A stretch of 30,835 nucleotides of DNA from Legionellaceae bacterium (GCA_030696465.1 JAUYSE010000086.1:1-30835), one strand, 5' to 3'. Positions 7,147 to 16,429 are shown, counted from the first letter of the stretch. The notes: generated by a model from the letters alone, not told the origin. Made by a program: numbers and translations.

Positions 7147-7766
7147 TGCTTTACATTGAGCATTTAGGATTGCGGTCGTACATTGAAACCTGGGATGCGA
7201 TGCGACAATTTACAGAAACGCGGGATGCGCATACTGATGACCGTTTATGGTTACTGGAGCACCCCCCAGTGTTTACGCAAGGACAAGCCGGAAAGCCGGA
7301 GCATATTTTACAATCCAGTGATATACCTGTTGTTCAAAGTGATCGTGGTGGGCAAGTGACCTATCATGGCCCCGGACAATTAGTGGGCTATGTCTTATTA
7401 GACCTCACACGTTTAAAAATAGGTATTCGCACCTTGGTATGCACGCTTGAACGACTACTTATCACGACATTGCAGCATTTTGGAATCGCTGCGCAAACAA
7501 AATTGGGTGCGCCAGGGGTGTATGTGGGCGATAGAAAAATTGCGTCTATTGGTTTGCGCGTTAAAAAAGGTTGCACCTATCATGGTTTTGCTTTGAATGT
7601 CGATATGGATCTAACGCCGTTTAGTTATATTAATCCTTGTGGTTATGCGCAATTAGAGATGGTCAATATGGTGGATATTGGGGCAGCGGTGACCATGGAG
7701 AAAGTGGTAGAGCAGCTGAAGCAACAATTTCAAGTGCATTTTGGAACTGGAGTAAAAAATGCTTAA
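7146..7766 (+). CDS. lipB: Octanoyl-[ACP]:protein N-octanoyltransferase
   Basis: LipB moves octanoate from acyl carrier protein to the lipoyl domains of 2-oxoacid dehydrogenases and the glycine cleavage system, before sulfur insertion by LipA. The 206-residue product shows RGGQVTYHGPGQLVGY (67-82), the catalytic lysine K131 in DRKIASIG, and the catalytic cysteine C165 in INPCGY. The ATG at 7146 overlaps the ybeD stop as TGATG, favouring translational coupling over the TTG three bases earlier. The 3' end overlaps the next ORF by eight bases. Confidence 0.97.
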   Translation: MLYIEHLGLRSYIETWDAMRQFTETRDAHTDDRLWLLEHPPVFTQGQAGKPEHILQSSDIPVVQSDRGGQVTYHGPGQLVGYVLLDLTRLKIGIRTLVCTLERLLITTLQHFGIAAQTKLGAPGVYVGDRKIASIGLRVKKGCTYHGFALNVDMDLTPFSYINPCGYAQLEMVNMVDIGAAVTMEKVVEQLKQQFQVHFGTGVKNA

Positions 7767-8472
7767 TGGCTTCGTCAATGAAGGAATGGCTTATTTACAG
7801 CCATTCCTTCATTGGATGCATCAACATCCACATTGGACCGCGTTTTTTACGTTTTGGATAGCGTCTTCAGAGTCGTTTGTTATTTTAGGTGCATTGATTC
7901 CTGGGAGTACCATCATTGCGGCTTTAGGGGTTTTAGCCGGTTCAGGGGTCTTGCGTATCGATTTGATTTTTTTGGCATCAACCTTAGGCGCAATTACTGG
8001 AGATGCAAGTAGTTATTTTTTAGGCTATTATTTTCGTGATAGCATCGTGAATATGTGGCCTTTTTCTAGAAATCCGCAGTGGTTACTCTATGGCCGGCAG
8101 TTTTTTGAGAAATATGGCGGCTTGAGCGTGTGTATGGGGCGTTTTTTAGGTCCGCTACGTGCTATTACACCGATTACGGCGGGGATGATGAGAATGCCCA
8201 AAGGCCGCTTTTTTGTGGCAAATGTGTTATCGGCTATAGGTTGGTCGGCACTGTATATTTTTCCCGGAGTCTTAGTGGGCGCAGCAAGCGCTGAATATAT
8301 GCCCAATGGGAAACAAGTCGTGAATATTTGTTTATTTATTTTAGGGGTCGTCATTCTTCTTTGGCTGTTATTAATATTATTGGCGGTATTATTACGCAAA
8401 CGCTATCCAGTATGGCAGAAAATTTTAGGGGGTATGAATATTTTGAGTTGGCGACTGTCACGTAAAAAATGA
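7759..8472 (+). CDS. DedA/VTT-domain membrane protein
   Basis: The 237-residue product is a DedA-family inner-membrane protein. Visible are the acidic re-entrant motif (ESFVILGALIPGSTIIAALG), the glycine-rich GAITGDASSYFLGYYF segment and the second loop GRFLGPLRAITPITAGMMRM, with basic residues matching the F-x-R-F-x-P-x-x-R signature. C-terminal hydrophobic stretches end in a basic tail. DedA proteins act in envelope maintenance; some members flip undecaprenyl phosphate or phosphatidylethanolamine, and which applies here cannot be told. It overlaps lipB by eight bases, so it is probably the last gene of the dacA unit. Confidence 0.9.
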   Translation: MLNGFVNEGMAYLQPFLHWMHQHPHWTAFFTFWIASSESFVILGALIPGSTIIAALGVLAGSGVLRIDLIFLASTLGAITGDASSYFLGYYFRDSIVNMWPFSRNPQWLLYGRQFFEKYGGLSVCMGRFLGPLRAITPITAGMMRMPKGRFFVANVLSAIGWSALYIFPGVLVGAASAEYMPNGKQVVNICLFILGVVILLWLLLILLAVLLRKRYPVWQKILGGMNILSWRLSRKK

Positions 8473-8504
8473 GCTTCACTAAAAAATGCCGCGTGCCGTC
8501 CGAG

Positions 8505-10268
8505 CTATGTTTTCGGTATATATTTTATAGTGAATGGATGAGATGAACGTGGTTTATTCGACTTAAAAAATTTTGCATGCGTATCTAAATTTTGTGTTAA
8601 TGCCTGACCTTCGGTTTTAAACAAACCTAAATTGATGGCGACAATTTCAAAAATTTTCAGGATAGTGTTAAAAAATCCTTTACTATCTTGATACTGAGAA
8701 AGCGTTTTTCTATGTTTTTTTAGTACTTTTTCTAAATCACCTATTCGACTTTTAAAGGAAGTATTTTGTTTTGTATTTAAGAGATCGATGGTGGCTTTAA
8801 ATTTTTGCTCCGCCAAAGGGCGTTTGTTCAGTGCCTCTTTTGAAAGTGTTGCTAGGGTATTGATGTTTTTTTCCGTCAGCGAATATTTTTGTATTAAATA
8901 GGCCTGATACTCTCGCACTTCGGCATAAAGTTCCTCAAAAATTTGAGATTGTTCTATAAGTTGCGTAATCTTTTTGTCATGATGCAGGCTCACCCAATGC
9001 AGTGCTGGTGTTTTTTGATGTTCTTGAGAGATATTGGCTCCTGCCACCAGTGCTCTTTCAACGGCGTCATAATCTCCCTCTGCAATAGCTTTGCCTAATT
9101 GTGTAGAGCCATAATCATCCGTATAGTTGATTTTTTCAGGGGGGTGCAAAGCTTGCCACGCAGGATTTTTCTCTAGGGTCGATAATAAACCCCGAGTATT
9201 TTGTGCATGTTCGGCGAGGGTGTATATGCTACTGGCCATGATGAAATTTTCGCGCACTATATTGCCTTCCTCTAAGGGAATACAAGAAAGCAATTTTTTG
9301 GCTAATGGTGCATGGTCGGTGAACTCTTGTCCAGGTAAGCGATTAGGATCAATCAACAACCAACGCTTGGTGCTGTGATTGTAATTTAAATTTACCGCAT
9401 GCTTTGTAGAGCTTAAACATAAAGCGAAGGAGGTATCTTTCAATGTTTTTTCTAAAACAGATAAATATTTTTCTAGCTCTGATTGAGAATATATTCCGGT
9501 GAAGAAACTAACTCTAACCGGTTTTTTTTGGGGAATTTCTAATTGTTTAGAGAGCGTTAAGGGCATAGATTCTAAGGCGTGTTGACGTCTTTTTACGGAG
9601 TTGTTTTTCTGAAACCAATCATTATATTTTGCGGGTAATTGGTATAGCATGCAGCCATCAAAAAAAGCCAAACAATCGACGATTAATTGACTTATTTGTT
9701 TCGCTTGTTCTGATTTTTTTTCAAGGATAAACTGTCGTTGTGCGTCGCGAAGGATGGCAAAGTCATTTTTAAAGTAGTCTAGTGGTAGTAAATGAATACT
9801 GCGCGCACGTTGCTGAAAAGTGGAAATATCTTCTGCTAAAAAAGCTTGCATGCCCATATGTGTGATGCCATAGCACATACCTTCAGAGGCATTTTTATGG
9901 TCAGAAATGGGGTCGGTAAATTGGTAACCTAGTGCTTTTGCGCGATCGATGAATGCACTTTGGCTAAATAGATCAGAGGCATTGGCGCTTTTCATGTCTT
10001 GGAGTAAGAGCGTGATATGGTTTGCAAATTGGACGGTAGTTTTTTGTAAAGCCTGAATATGAAGGTTGATATCGGCAATACTTTCAGAGGTCGCGCTATA
10101 TTTTAGATTGCTTTTTATTTTTGTGAGCTGCTTAATGTTCGCCTGAAGTTGTGCATAAGGGGTGCATAGAGCGATGAGGGCATCAATGATTTTGGCGAGT
10201 TGATCGATATTATTCCCGGGCTTATCGGCAGCTAAAAGCGTTTGTATTTCTTGCAGAGTAAGCGACAC
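8505..10268 (-). CDS. Putative papain-like cysteine protease effector with ankyrin-like segment
   Basis: The 587-residue protein has no signal peptide and no family I can name with certainty. Three spaced motifs resemble a Cys-His-Asp protease of the YopT/C58 type: GMCYGITHMGMQAF (C132), STKHAVNLNYNHSTKRWLLI (H290) and IDPNR (D307, N309), the last two with the typical His...(F/I)DPN spacing. An ankyrin-like unit follows at about 386-440 (YGSTQLGKAIAEGDYDAVER), then a helical, Lys-rich coiled-coil region and a hydrophobic segment at about 531-550 (GFFNTILKIFEIVAINLGLF). The start is GTG at 10268 with AAGG nine bases upstream. Such a domain mix is typical of type IV-secreted effectors of Legionella and relatives. 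It stands alone, convergent with dedA. Protease function and secretion are inferred. Confidence 0.6.
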   Translation of the reverse strand: MSLTLQEIQTLLAADKPGNNIDQLAKIIDALIALCTPYAQLQANIKQLTKIKSNLKYSATSESIADINLHIQALQKTTVQFANHITLLLQDMKSANASDLFSQSAFIDRAKALGYQFTDPISDHKNASEGMCYGITHMGMQAFLAEDISTFQQRARSIHLLPLDYFKNDFAILRDAQRQFILEKKSEQAKQISQLIVDCLAFFDGCMLYQLPAKYNDWFQKNNSVKRRQHALESMPLTLSKQLEIPQKKPVRVSFFTGIYSQSELEKYLSVLEKTLKDTSFALCLSSTKHAVNLNYNHSTKRWLLIDPNRLPGQEFTDHAPLAKKLLSCIPLEEGNIVRENFIMASSIYTLAEHAQNTRGLLSTLEKNPAWQALHPPEKINYTDDYGSTQLGKAIAEGDYDAVERALVAGANISQEHQKTPALHWVSLHHDKKITQLIEQSQIFEELYAEVREYQAYLIQKYSLTEKNINTLATLSKEALNKRPLAEQKFKATIDLLNTKQNTSFKSRIGDLEKVLKKHRKTLSQYQDSKGFFNTILKIFEIVAINLGLFKTEGQALTQNLDTHAKFFKSNKPRSSHPFTIKYIPKT

Positions 10269-10515
10269 CGGGTACCGCCTTTGTTGTTTTACATGTATTA
10301 TAAGTTTAGTTTATGATCTTATGTTATTCAATTAGCGCTATATAAAAACCACAGAGGGGGAGTTATAAAATCAGGATAATACCAATGTGTTCAAGATTTA
10401 AACTGCAGATACTGTGGCGCCACCAAGGTATGTTGGGGTTGAGTAGAAATGACTGACAGAAGCGAACATAATGCGCAACTAGTAAATATTTTATCACGCA
10501 CAGGATATTGAAGAA
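10269..10515. other. AT-rich intergenic stretch
   Basis: The left part should carry the promoter of the minus-strand effector gene. I see no gene, hairpin or repeat that I can support. Confidence 0.5.
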
Positions 10516-10795
10516 ATGATACCTAAGGTGGGAGATGTATATGATTATTACACATATTGTATACAACTGGTGTTGAGCAATAAAGAAACAGAGACACCTG
10601 ATTCAAAAACGCTATCAATCAAGCTGAAGCGCTTTTCTGATACCCATCGTAATGTCCAAATAGGGGTTCTATCTACCTTTAATGCAAGAAGCTCCCGGCT
10701 GCATGTTTTTTTCTGCGGAGGATAAAGTACCTTCTCCTCCTCATTCAAGAGAAAGAAACCCTCTTGTGCCTCCAGTGCATTTTATAGGCGGATAA
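10516..10795 (+). pseudogene. Unrecognised small ORF interrupted at a GGGG run
   Basis: From ATG 10516 one frame runs to a stop at 10725. A second frame, open from 10664, continues to TAA at 10793-10795 (...LPLMQEAPGCMFFSAEDK, then a proline-rich VPSPPHSRERNPLVPP, ending VHFIGG). Removing one G from the run at 10663-10666 joins the two into a single product of about 92 residues, beginning MIPKVGDVYDYYTYCIQLVL. The simplest reading is a recently frameshifted gene, a slippage-dependent gene or a sequencing error; two chance ORFs are also possible. I recognise no family. Only a weak purine-rich GAAGAA precedes the ATG. Confidence 0.3.
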
Positions 10796-10859
10796 ATGAG
10801 CAGCGGAGAGTCACTTTTAACGGAACATGAGCAAAAATAAGACTGCAGCGGGATGTGGG

Positions 10860-12062
10860 TTATAACTGAGGCTCCAACAGTACAGGCTCTTCCCATTCCA
10901 CAGCCTCAATTTTCTGAAAACGACTGCTGATCTTTTTTGCAGAAGTATGTACTTCTTGTAGATCCCCGTGCGCTAAATCTAAATGCTTAGATAGTTTCTC
11001 CATGCGTTTATCAAAGCGTTGGAAGTCTTGCGCCAGTGTCATTAGATGTTGCTGAATGATATGCACTTGTTTTTTAGTTGCATCATCTTTTAACACCGCG
11101 CGCGCGGTGGTGAGCACAGCCATCAGCGTGCTGGGCGACACTAAAAAGACATGTAAGCGTTGAGAAAGTAGAATAATATCGGGATAGTGCGCATGAATTT
11201 CAGCAAAGATGGCTTCGGCAGGAATAAACAATAAAGCCGCATCTGCGGTTTCTCCTGGAATAATATATTTACCTGCAATATCTTTAATATGTTTAATAAC
11301 ATCTTGCCGAAATAAACTTTGGTATTGTTTTTTTTCTTGGGCGTTTTCGTTGTTAATGGCGTTTTGATAGTTTTCTAAAGGAAATTTAGCATCAATCGCA
11401 ATATCGCCCGTGGGTTCTGGTAGAAATAGCATACAATCAACCCGCTTCTGATTGCTCAGCGTATGCTGCATTTTATAATGCTGTGAAGGAATCATGTTTT
11501 GAATGAGGCTTTGTAGTTGCACTTCACCAAAGGCGCCACGGGAGCGTTTATCTTGTAAGACATCTTGTAAGCTGACAACATGCGTTGATAATTCGGTAAT
11601 TTTTTTCTGGGCTTCGTCTATAATGACTAAGCGTTTCAGGACATCGGTAAAGGTAGTGGTGGTATGCTCAAAACCTTGATTTAATTGTTGATGTATTTGT
11701 TGGGAGAGCGACATCTGTTGATCACGCATGTTTTGTGTCATTTGCTCTAATTGCTCCCCTAAGCGCGCGGCATGTTGTGAAAAGCTGAGGGTTAATTGCG
11801 AGCGAATATCTTGCATATTTTGCTGTATAGATTCTTGCACTAAGTTTTGTGTGGTCAAGTGATGTTGATGAAATTTTTCTTGTAATTCTTGTTGTTTATT
11901 TTGTAAATGCTCGATCAGTTCTATGCGCTGCTGATGGTGTTGCGATAGTAATTTTTGTTCAGTGGCATCCATCGCTTTTAAGATAATACGCTTACAAAAA
12001 AATGCAAAAACAAGTAAGCTGGTACTAAAAATCGCTAAACAGGCGAGAAGCGTATTATCCAT
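10860..12062 (-). CDS. rmuC: DNA recombination protein RmuC
   Basis: RmuC is a nuclease-related protein that limits inversions and affects recombination at inverted repeats. The 400-residue product has an N-terminal membrane anchor (about residues 3-25), a long Gln-rich coiled coil (about 30-160) and the RmuC core: SRGAFGEVQLQSLI, VDCMLFLPEP, IAIDAKFPLENYQ, then ADAALLFIPAEAIFAEI and LHVFLVSPSTLMAVL. The D-x-K of IDAKFP belongs to the PD-(D/E)XK-like fold. AAGGA precedes the ATG at 12062. It is divergent from ligA with about 78 bases between the start codons. Confidence 0.95.
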   Translation of the reverse strand: MDNTLLACLAIFSTSLLVFAFFCKRIILKAMDATEQKLLSQHHQQRIELIEHLQNKQQELQEKFHQHHLTTQNLVQESIQQNMQDIRSQLTLSFSQHAARLGEQLEQMTQNMRDQQMSLSQQIHQQLNQGFEHTTTTFTDVLKRLVIIDEAQKKITELSTHVVSLQDVLQDKRSRGAFGEVQLQSLIQNMIPSQHYKMQHTLSNQKRVDCMLFLPEPTGDIAIDAKFPLENYQNAINNENAQEKKQYQSLFRQDVIKHIKDIAGKYIIPGETADAALLFIPAEAIFAEIHAHYPDIILLSQRLHVFLVSPSTLMAVLTTARAVLKDDATKKQVHIIQQHLMTLAQDFQRFDKRMEKLSKHLDLAHGDLQEVHTSAKKISSRFQKIEAVEWEEPVLLEPQL

Positions 12063-12140
12063 GGAGTAATCCTTGAGAAGTTTCTTTTGAGTGCGTAGGA
12101 TATCGTATTTTTGCTATCTCATACAGGAAATAAATGCATC

Positions 12141-14159
12141 ATGAGCTCAGAGTTTTTAAAAAAAATACAACAATTACGTGAAACGATTCGAGAATATGAT
12201 TATGCGTACTATGTTTTAGATGCGCCTGTAGTGCCTGATAGTGAATATGATCGTTTATTTTTAGAGTTGCAAGCACTCGAAAAAAGTCATCCCGAAATGA
12301 TAAGTGCAGACTCCCCAACGCAACGAGTGAGTGGTACTGCGTCGACTGGTTTTAAGAATATTACTCACCAGAAACCAATGCTGTCTCTTAATAATGTGTT
12401 TACGGAAGAAGACGCACGTGCTTTTGGGCAACGCTTGTCAGAAGGCTTAGGGCTTACTGCCGATGCGTTATGGTTTACCTGTGAACCTAAATTAGATGGT
12501 TTGGCGGTGAGTATTGTCTATATTGATGGGGTTTTGCATCATGCAGCGACGCGCGGAGATGGTCAGGTTGGTGAAGATATTACTGCAAACATTCGCACGA
12601 TTTCGGGCATTCCTCTCCGATTGAGAGGAGGCGCTTATCCGGCATTTGTGGAAGTGCGCGGTGAGGTCTATATGCCGAAAGCGGGGTTTGAAGCCTATAA
12701 TGCGAAATTGCGGGCCTTGGGAGAAAAAACCATGGCAAATCCGCGTAATGCTGCCGCAGGCAGTTTACGGCAATTAGACTCGCGGATCACGGCAAAAAGA
12801 CCGTTGGCTTTGTACGCCTATGGTTTGTTAACCGAAGAATCCACAGAAAGTTGGTTATTACCAACGCAGTTTGAACGACTACAGCAATTAAAAAATTTAG
12901 GGTTTCCGGTGGCAGATATTGTTGCACGGGTGCAGGGGGTTGCCGAGTGTTTACAGTATTATCAAAAGTTATCTGTCGCGCGCGATGGCTTACCTTATGA
13001 AATAGATGGGGTAGTGTATAAAATTGATAGTATCAAAGATCAACAGCGTTTAGGTTTTGTGGCACGCGCTCCGCGCTTTGCTTGCGCGCATAAATTTCCA
13101 GCACAAGAGCAACTCACAATTTTACGGGGGGTTGAGTTTCAAGTGGGTCGAACAGGCGCCGTGACCCCCGTCGCCGATTTAGAACCGGTTGCGGTGGGTG
13201 GGGTAGTGGTGCGTCATGCCACGTTACATAATCGGGAAGAAATCGCCCGCAAAGGAATTCGGATTGGCGATACTGTCATTGTGCGGCGCGCAGGAGATGT
13301 GATCCCTGAGGTGGTAGCACCGGTACTGGCTTCTCGGGGGGCTGATACGCAGCTTATTGAGTTTCCACTGCATTGCCCCGTATGTGGCTCAGAAGTTTTG
13401 TTTGAAGAGACGATTGCACGTTGTATGGGGGGCTTGGCATGTCCGGCACAGGTCAAGCAGCAGTTATGTCATTTTGTGTCGCGCAAGGCCATGGCGATTG
13501 ATGGTTTAGGGGAACGCTTGATTGAGGTGTTGGTAGATACCGGTTTGGTACGACATGCAGCCGATTTGTATGTGTTGTCTCGAGACGCTTTGCTGGCATT
13601 GCCTCGTATGGCGGAAAAATCGGTCGATAATCTCCTCGAGGCCATAGAAAAAAGCAAAAAAACCACGTTTGCGCGCTTCTTGTATGCGTTGGGAATTCGC
13701 GAAGTAGGTGAGGTGAGTGCCCAAGGCTTGGCGAGAGTTTATCAAACAGTCACTGAAATACAGCAGCTGAATGAAACTGATTTAATGGCCTTGCCAGATA
13801 TTGGTCCTGTGGTCGCGGCACATATTCAGCATTTCTTTCAAGAGCCGCACAATCAGCTCGTCATAGAGGCTTTATTAGCCGCGGGCGTTACGTGGCCGAA
13901 AGTAGTACCTGTACAAATAAATACGCATTATTTTTCCGGAAAAACACTGGTTTTGACGGGGACTTTACATACATTGGGCCGAGAAGAGGCCAAAGCACAA
14001 GTGTTGGCCTTAGGCGCCAAAGTGGCGAGTAGTGTATCGGCGAAAACAGATTATCTAGTGGTGGGGGACGAACCCGGAAGTAAATATCAAAAAGCATTGG
14101 CTTTAGGCGTTCCCGTGCTGGATGAGCAGCAATTTTTGGAGCGATTACATGAAGGCTAA
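12141..14159 (+). CDS. ligA: NAD-dependent DNA ligase
   Basis: LigA seals nicks during replication and repair using NAD+. The ATG at 12141 (AGGA about 12 bases upstream) gives 672 residues, like E. coli LigA (671); a TTG at 12111 would add ten residues without support. Domains in order: Ia (YAYYVLDAPVVPDSEYDRL), adenylation domain with K117 in EPKLDG, OB-fold (VGRTGAVTPVADLEPV), a Cys4 zinc finger at about 412-437 (CPVCGSE ... CMGGLACPAQ), helix-hairpin-helix repeats, and a C-terminal BRCT domain (GKTLVLTGTL ... KTDYLVVGDEPGSKYQKA). The 3' end overlaps a possible ATG (14149) of the following ORF. Confidence 0.97.
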   Translation: MSSEFLKKIQQLRETIREYDYAYYVLDAPVVPDSEYDRLFLELQALEKSHPEMISADSPTQRVSGTASTGFKNITHQKPMLSLNNVFTEEDARAFGQRLSEGLGLTADALWFTCEPKLDGLAVSIVYIDGVLHHAATRGDGQVGEDITANIRTISGIPLRLRGGAYPAFVEVRGEVYMPKAGFEAYNAKLRALGEKTMANPRNAAAGSLRQLDSRITAKRPLALYAYGLLTEESTESWLLPTQFERLQQLKNLGFPVADIVARVQGVAECLQYYQKLSVARDGLPYEIDGVVYKIDSIKDQQRLGFVARAPRFACAHKFPAQEQLTILRGVEFQVGRTGAVTPVADLEPVAVGGVVVRHATLHNREEIARKGIRIGDTVIVRRAGDVIPEVVAPVLASRGADTQLIEFPLHCPVCGSEVLFEETIARCMGGLACPAQVKQQLCHFVSRKAMAIDGLGERLIEVLVDTGLVRHAADLYVLSRDALLALPRMAEKSVDNLLEAIEKSKKTTFARFLYALGIREVGEVSAQGLARVYQTVTEIQQLNETDLMALPDIGPVVAAHIQHFFQEPHNQLVIEALLAAGVTWPKVVPVQINTHYFSGKTLVLTGTLHTLGREEAKAQVLALGAKVASSVSAKTDYLVVGDEPGSKYQKALALGVPVLDEQQFLERLHEG

Positions 14160-16422
14160 GGTTCTTGAGATAAATAGTCTGATCCACGACCGTCAGGCGG
14201 TGGATCAGTTAAATCCGAGCCGCGACCGTGAGGGAGCGGAAAAGTTCGCTGAGCTCTTTTTGACCACTAATATATACGCACAGCAATTTTTGAAAATTCT
14301 TTTCTTTGTTTTAGGCGTGTTTTTCTCGACCGCTCATGCCATGGTCTGGAATAATCCTTATACTGAAGATCAGGGCGCTGAAAAAATCTATTATAGCTCC
14401 TTCAATGAATCTCCACGCTCATTGGATCCGGCTCGCTCGTATAATGCGAATGAACATATCTTTACGGCTCAAATACTTGAGCCTCCCTTGCAATATGATT
14501 ATATGGCAAGGCCTTATCGCCTGGTGCCCTTGACTGCTGAACGGATGCCGGAAGTACTTTATTTGGATGCCGATAAAAAACCATGGAAACCAGGCTCAAA
14601 AACACCCGTTGCGTATAGTGTTTACACGATTACCATACAGAAAAACCTCTATTATCAGCCGCATCCCGCGTTTGCGAAAAACTCGCAAGGGGACTATCGT
14701 TATCTGCCTTTACCTGACAATTATATTGAAAGTAAAAAGATCGAGACAATACGCGATTTTCCCTATCAAGGTACACGAGAGGTGCAAGCAGAAGATTATG
14801 TCTATGCGATAAAACGTTTAGCAGATCCTGCGGTGGGTTCTCCTATATTTGGGCTGATGAGCGGTTACATTCAGGGCTTTAGTGATTTTGCGCAACAATT
14901 ACCGAAACACCGAAAAGAGTTTTTGGATTTACGCACGGTACCTATGTCCGGCGTGCGCGTGCTGAATCCTTATCAATTTGAAATTACTTTAGTAGGTGAA
15001 TATCGACCATTTATCTATTGGTTAGCGATGGTTTTTTTCTCCCCGACGCCTTGGGAGGTGGATGCCTTATATCATCAGCCCGGAATGAAATCGCGTAATA
15101 TGGGTTGGAATTGGCAACCAGTGGGAACAGGGCCTTTTATGTTGACGGAGAATAATCCCAATAGCCGTATGGTCTTAGCAAAAAATCCTAATTATCGACC
15201 GGTGTATTTTCCAGATAAAGTACAGGCCCCTGAGTTAGGCGCCACCGCAAATGCGGGTGCACGACTGCCATTGATAGATAAGGCGGTATTTCTTTTAGAA
15301 AAAGAAGCCATCCCGCGCTGGAGTAAATTTTTACAAGGCTATTATGATACCTCTACGGTTTCTGCCGATAGTTTTGATCAAGCCATTCATTTAGAGCCGA
15401 CGGGCGCTTTACGTTTAACCCCAGAGTTACAAGAAAAAGGGATGCGCTTAATCCAACTACCTGATTTATCTTTGTATTACCTGGGTTTTAATGATTTAGA
15501 TCCGATTGTCGGTGGACGGAGCCCACGCGCACAATGGTTACGTCGCGCAATCTCATTGGCGGTAAATTATGAAGAATATATTGCTTTGTTTTTGAATGGT
15601 CGTGGGGTTCCGGCACAGGGTCCTTTGCCGGTGAAGATGTTTGGGAAAAACTTAGATATTGTGAACCCCTGGTTGTATCATCGAACGATAAAAGGGATAG
15701 AACGACGCCCTTTACAGGATGCAAAGATGTATTTACAGAAAGCGGGCTATCCTAGAGGGATAGATCCCAAAACCAATAGACCGCTAATTATACATTATGA
15801 TGTATCCGTAACTAGTGGCCCAGATGAAAAATCACAATTGGATTGGATGCGTAAACAACTTTCAAAAATAGGGATAGATCTAGATATTCGGGCAACGCAA
15901 TATAATCGGTTTCAAGAAAAAATGATGGCAGGAGATGCGCAATTATTTAGTTGGGGATGGCTAGCTGATTATCCTGATCCAGAGAATTTTTTATTTTTAT
16001 TATACTCTCCACATGGCAAAGTGCGGCATGGTGGAGAAAATGCTTCTAATTATAATAATCCGCAGTATGATGCTTTATTTCAAAAAATGCGAAACTTACC
16101 GAATGGTTCAGTGCGTGATGCATTGATTCGACAAATGATTACGCTGGTGCAGGATGATGCTCCGTGGGTATTTGGATACACCAGTGAGACGGTGGTATTA
16201 AATCAGCCTTGGATGGGGCGTACAAAACCCAGTAGTTTGAAGATGAACACACTGCAATATACCTCAGTGGACGTTTCATTGCGTACACAGCTCCGTAGCG
16301 TTTGGAATCAAGTACAATTATGGCCGCTGCTCTGGTTTTTGTGCTTTGCTTTGATGGTGTTTTTATTATTGTATCGACAATATAGAAAGCAAGAGCGGCG
16401 GCTGGTGAAGCGTTGGGGATGA
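14149..16422 (+). CDS. ABC transporter peptide-binding protein (YejA/SBP_bac_5 type), C-terminally anchored
   Basis: The protein resembles large family 5 solute-binding proteins of Yej/Opp importers: FNESPRSLDPARSYNANEHI, VPVGTGPFML-like PVGTGPFMLTENNPNSRM, WGWLADYPDPENFLFLLYSP and NYNNPQYDALF. It should capture oligopeptide- or microcin C-like substrates in the periplasm. A signal peptide is clear (LKILFFVLGVFFSTAHA before MVWNNPY). Its start is uncertain: ATG 14149 overlaps ligA but puts about 50 odd residues, including the repeat-encoded PSRDREGA, before the signal; a TTG at about 14290 would begin just at it. Unusually, the C-terminus has a transmembrane helix (LWPLLWFLCFALMVFLLLY) and basic tail, so the protein is probably membrane-tethered. 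An intrinsic terminator follows, separating it from the permease genes at 17821. Confidence 0.85.
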   Translation: MKAKVLEINSLIHDRQAVDQLNPSRDREGAEKFAELFLTTNIYAQQFLKILFFVLGVFFSTAHAMVWNNPYTEDQGAEKIYYSSFNESPRSLDPARSYNANEHIFTAQILEPPLQYDYMARPYRLVPLTAERMPEVLYLDADKKPWKPGSKTPVAYSVYTITIQKNLYYQPHPAFAKNSQGDYRYLPLPDNYIESKKIETIRDFPYQGTREVQAEDYVYAIKRLADPAVGSPIFGLMSGYIQGFSDFAQQLPKHRKEFLDLRTVPMSGVRVLNPYQFEITLVGEYRPFIYWLAMVFFSPTPWEVDALYHQPGMKSRNMGWNWQPVGTGPFMLTENNPNSRMVLAKNPNYRPVYFPDKVQAPELGATANAGARLPLIDKAVFLLEKEAIPRWSKFLQGYYDTSTVSADSFDQAIHLEPTGALRLTPELQEKGMRLIQLPDLSLYYLGFNDLDPIVGGRSPRAQWLRRAISLAVNYEEYIALFLNGRGVPAQGPLPVKMFGKNLDIVNPWLYHRTIKGIERRPLQDAKMYLQKAGYPRGIDPKTNRPLIIHYDVSVTSGPDEKSQLDWMRKQLSKIGIDLDIRATQYNRFQEKMMAGDAQLFSWGWLADYPDPENFLFLLYSPHGKVRHGGENASNYNNPQYDALFQKMRNLPNGSVRDALIRQMITLVQDDAPWVFGYTSETVVLNQPWMGRTKPSSLKMNTLQYTSVDVSLRTQLRSVWNQVQLWPLLWFLCFALMVFLLLYRQYRKQERRLVKRWG
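14179..14208. repeat. 9-bp stem-loop after ligA
   Basis: CTGATCCAC and GTGGATCAG are exact reverse complements around a 12-base loop, 20 bases after the ligA stop and immediately before the REP-like 25-mer. There is no T-run, so it is not a clear intrinsic terminator; it looks like part of a compound palindromic repeat. Confidence 0.55.
14213..14237 (-). repeat. REP-like 25-mer, second copy
   Basis: These 25 bases are the exact reverse complement of 2982-3006. Their core CGCGACCGTGAGGGAGCG reads as SRDREGA in the overlapping frame of the transporter binding protein. Two exact copies 11 kb apart in unrelated contexts indicate a dispersed short palindromic repeat. Confidence 0.7.
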
Positions 16423-16429
16423 GCGATAA

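Noticed and set aside
13214..13745. Minus-strand open frames inside ligA
   Set aside because: They are antisense shadows of a strongly conserved gene with no start signals.
14179..14208. Intrinsic terminator of ligA
   Set aside because: No T-run follows, and it joins directly to a dispersed repeat; a weak role in termination is not excluded.
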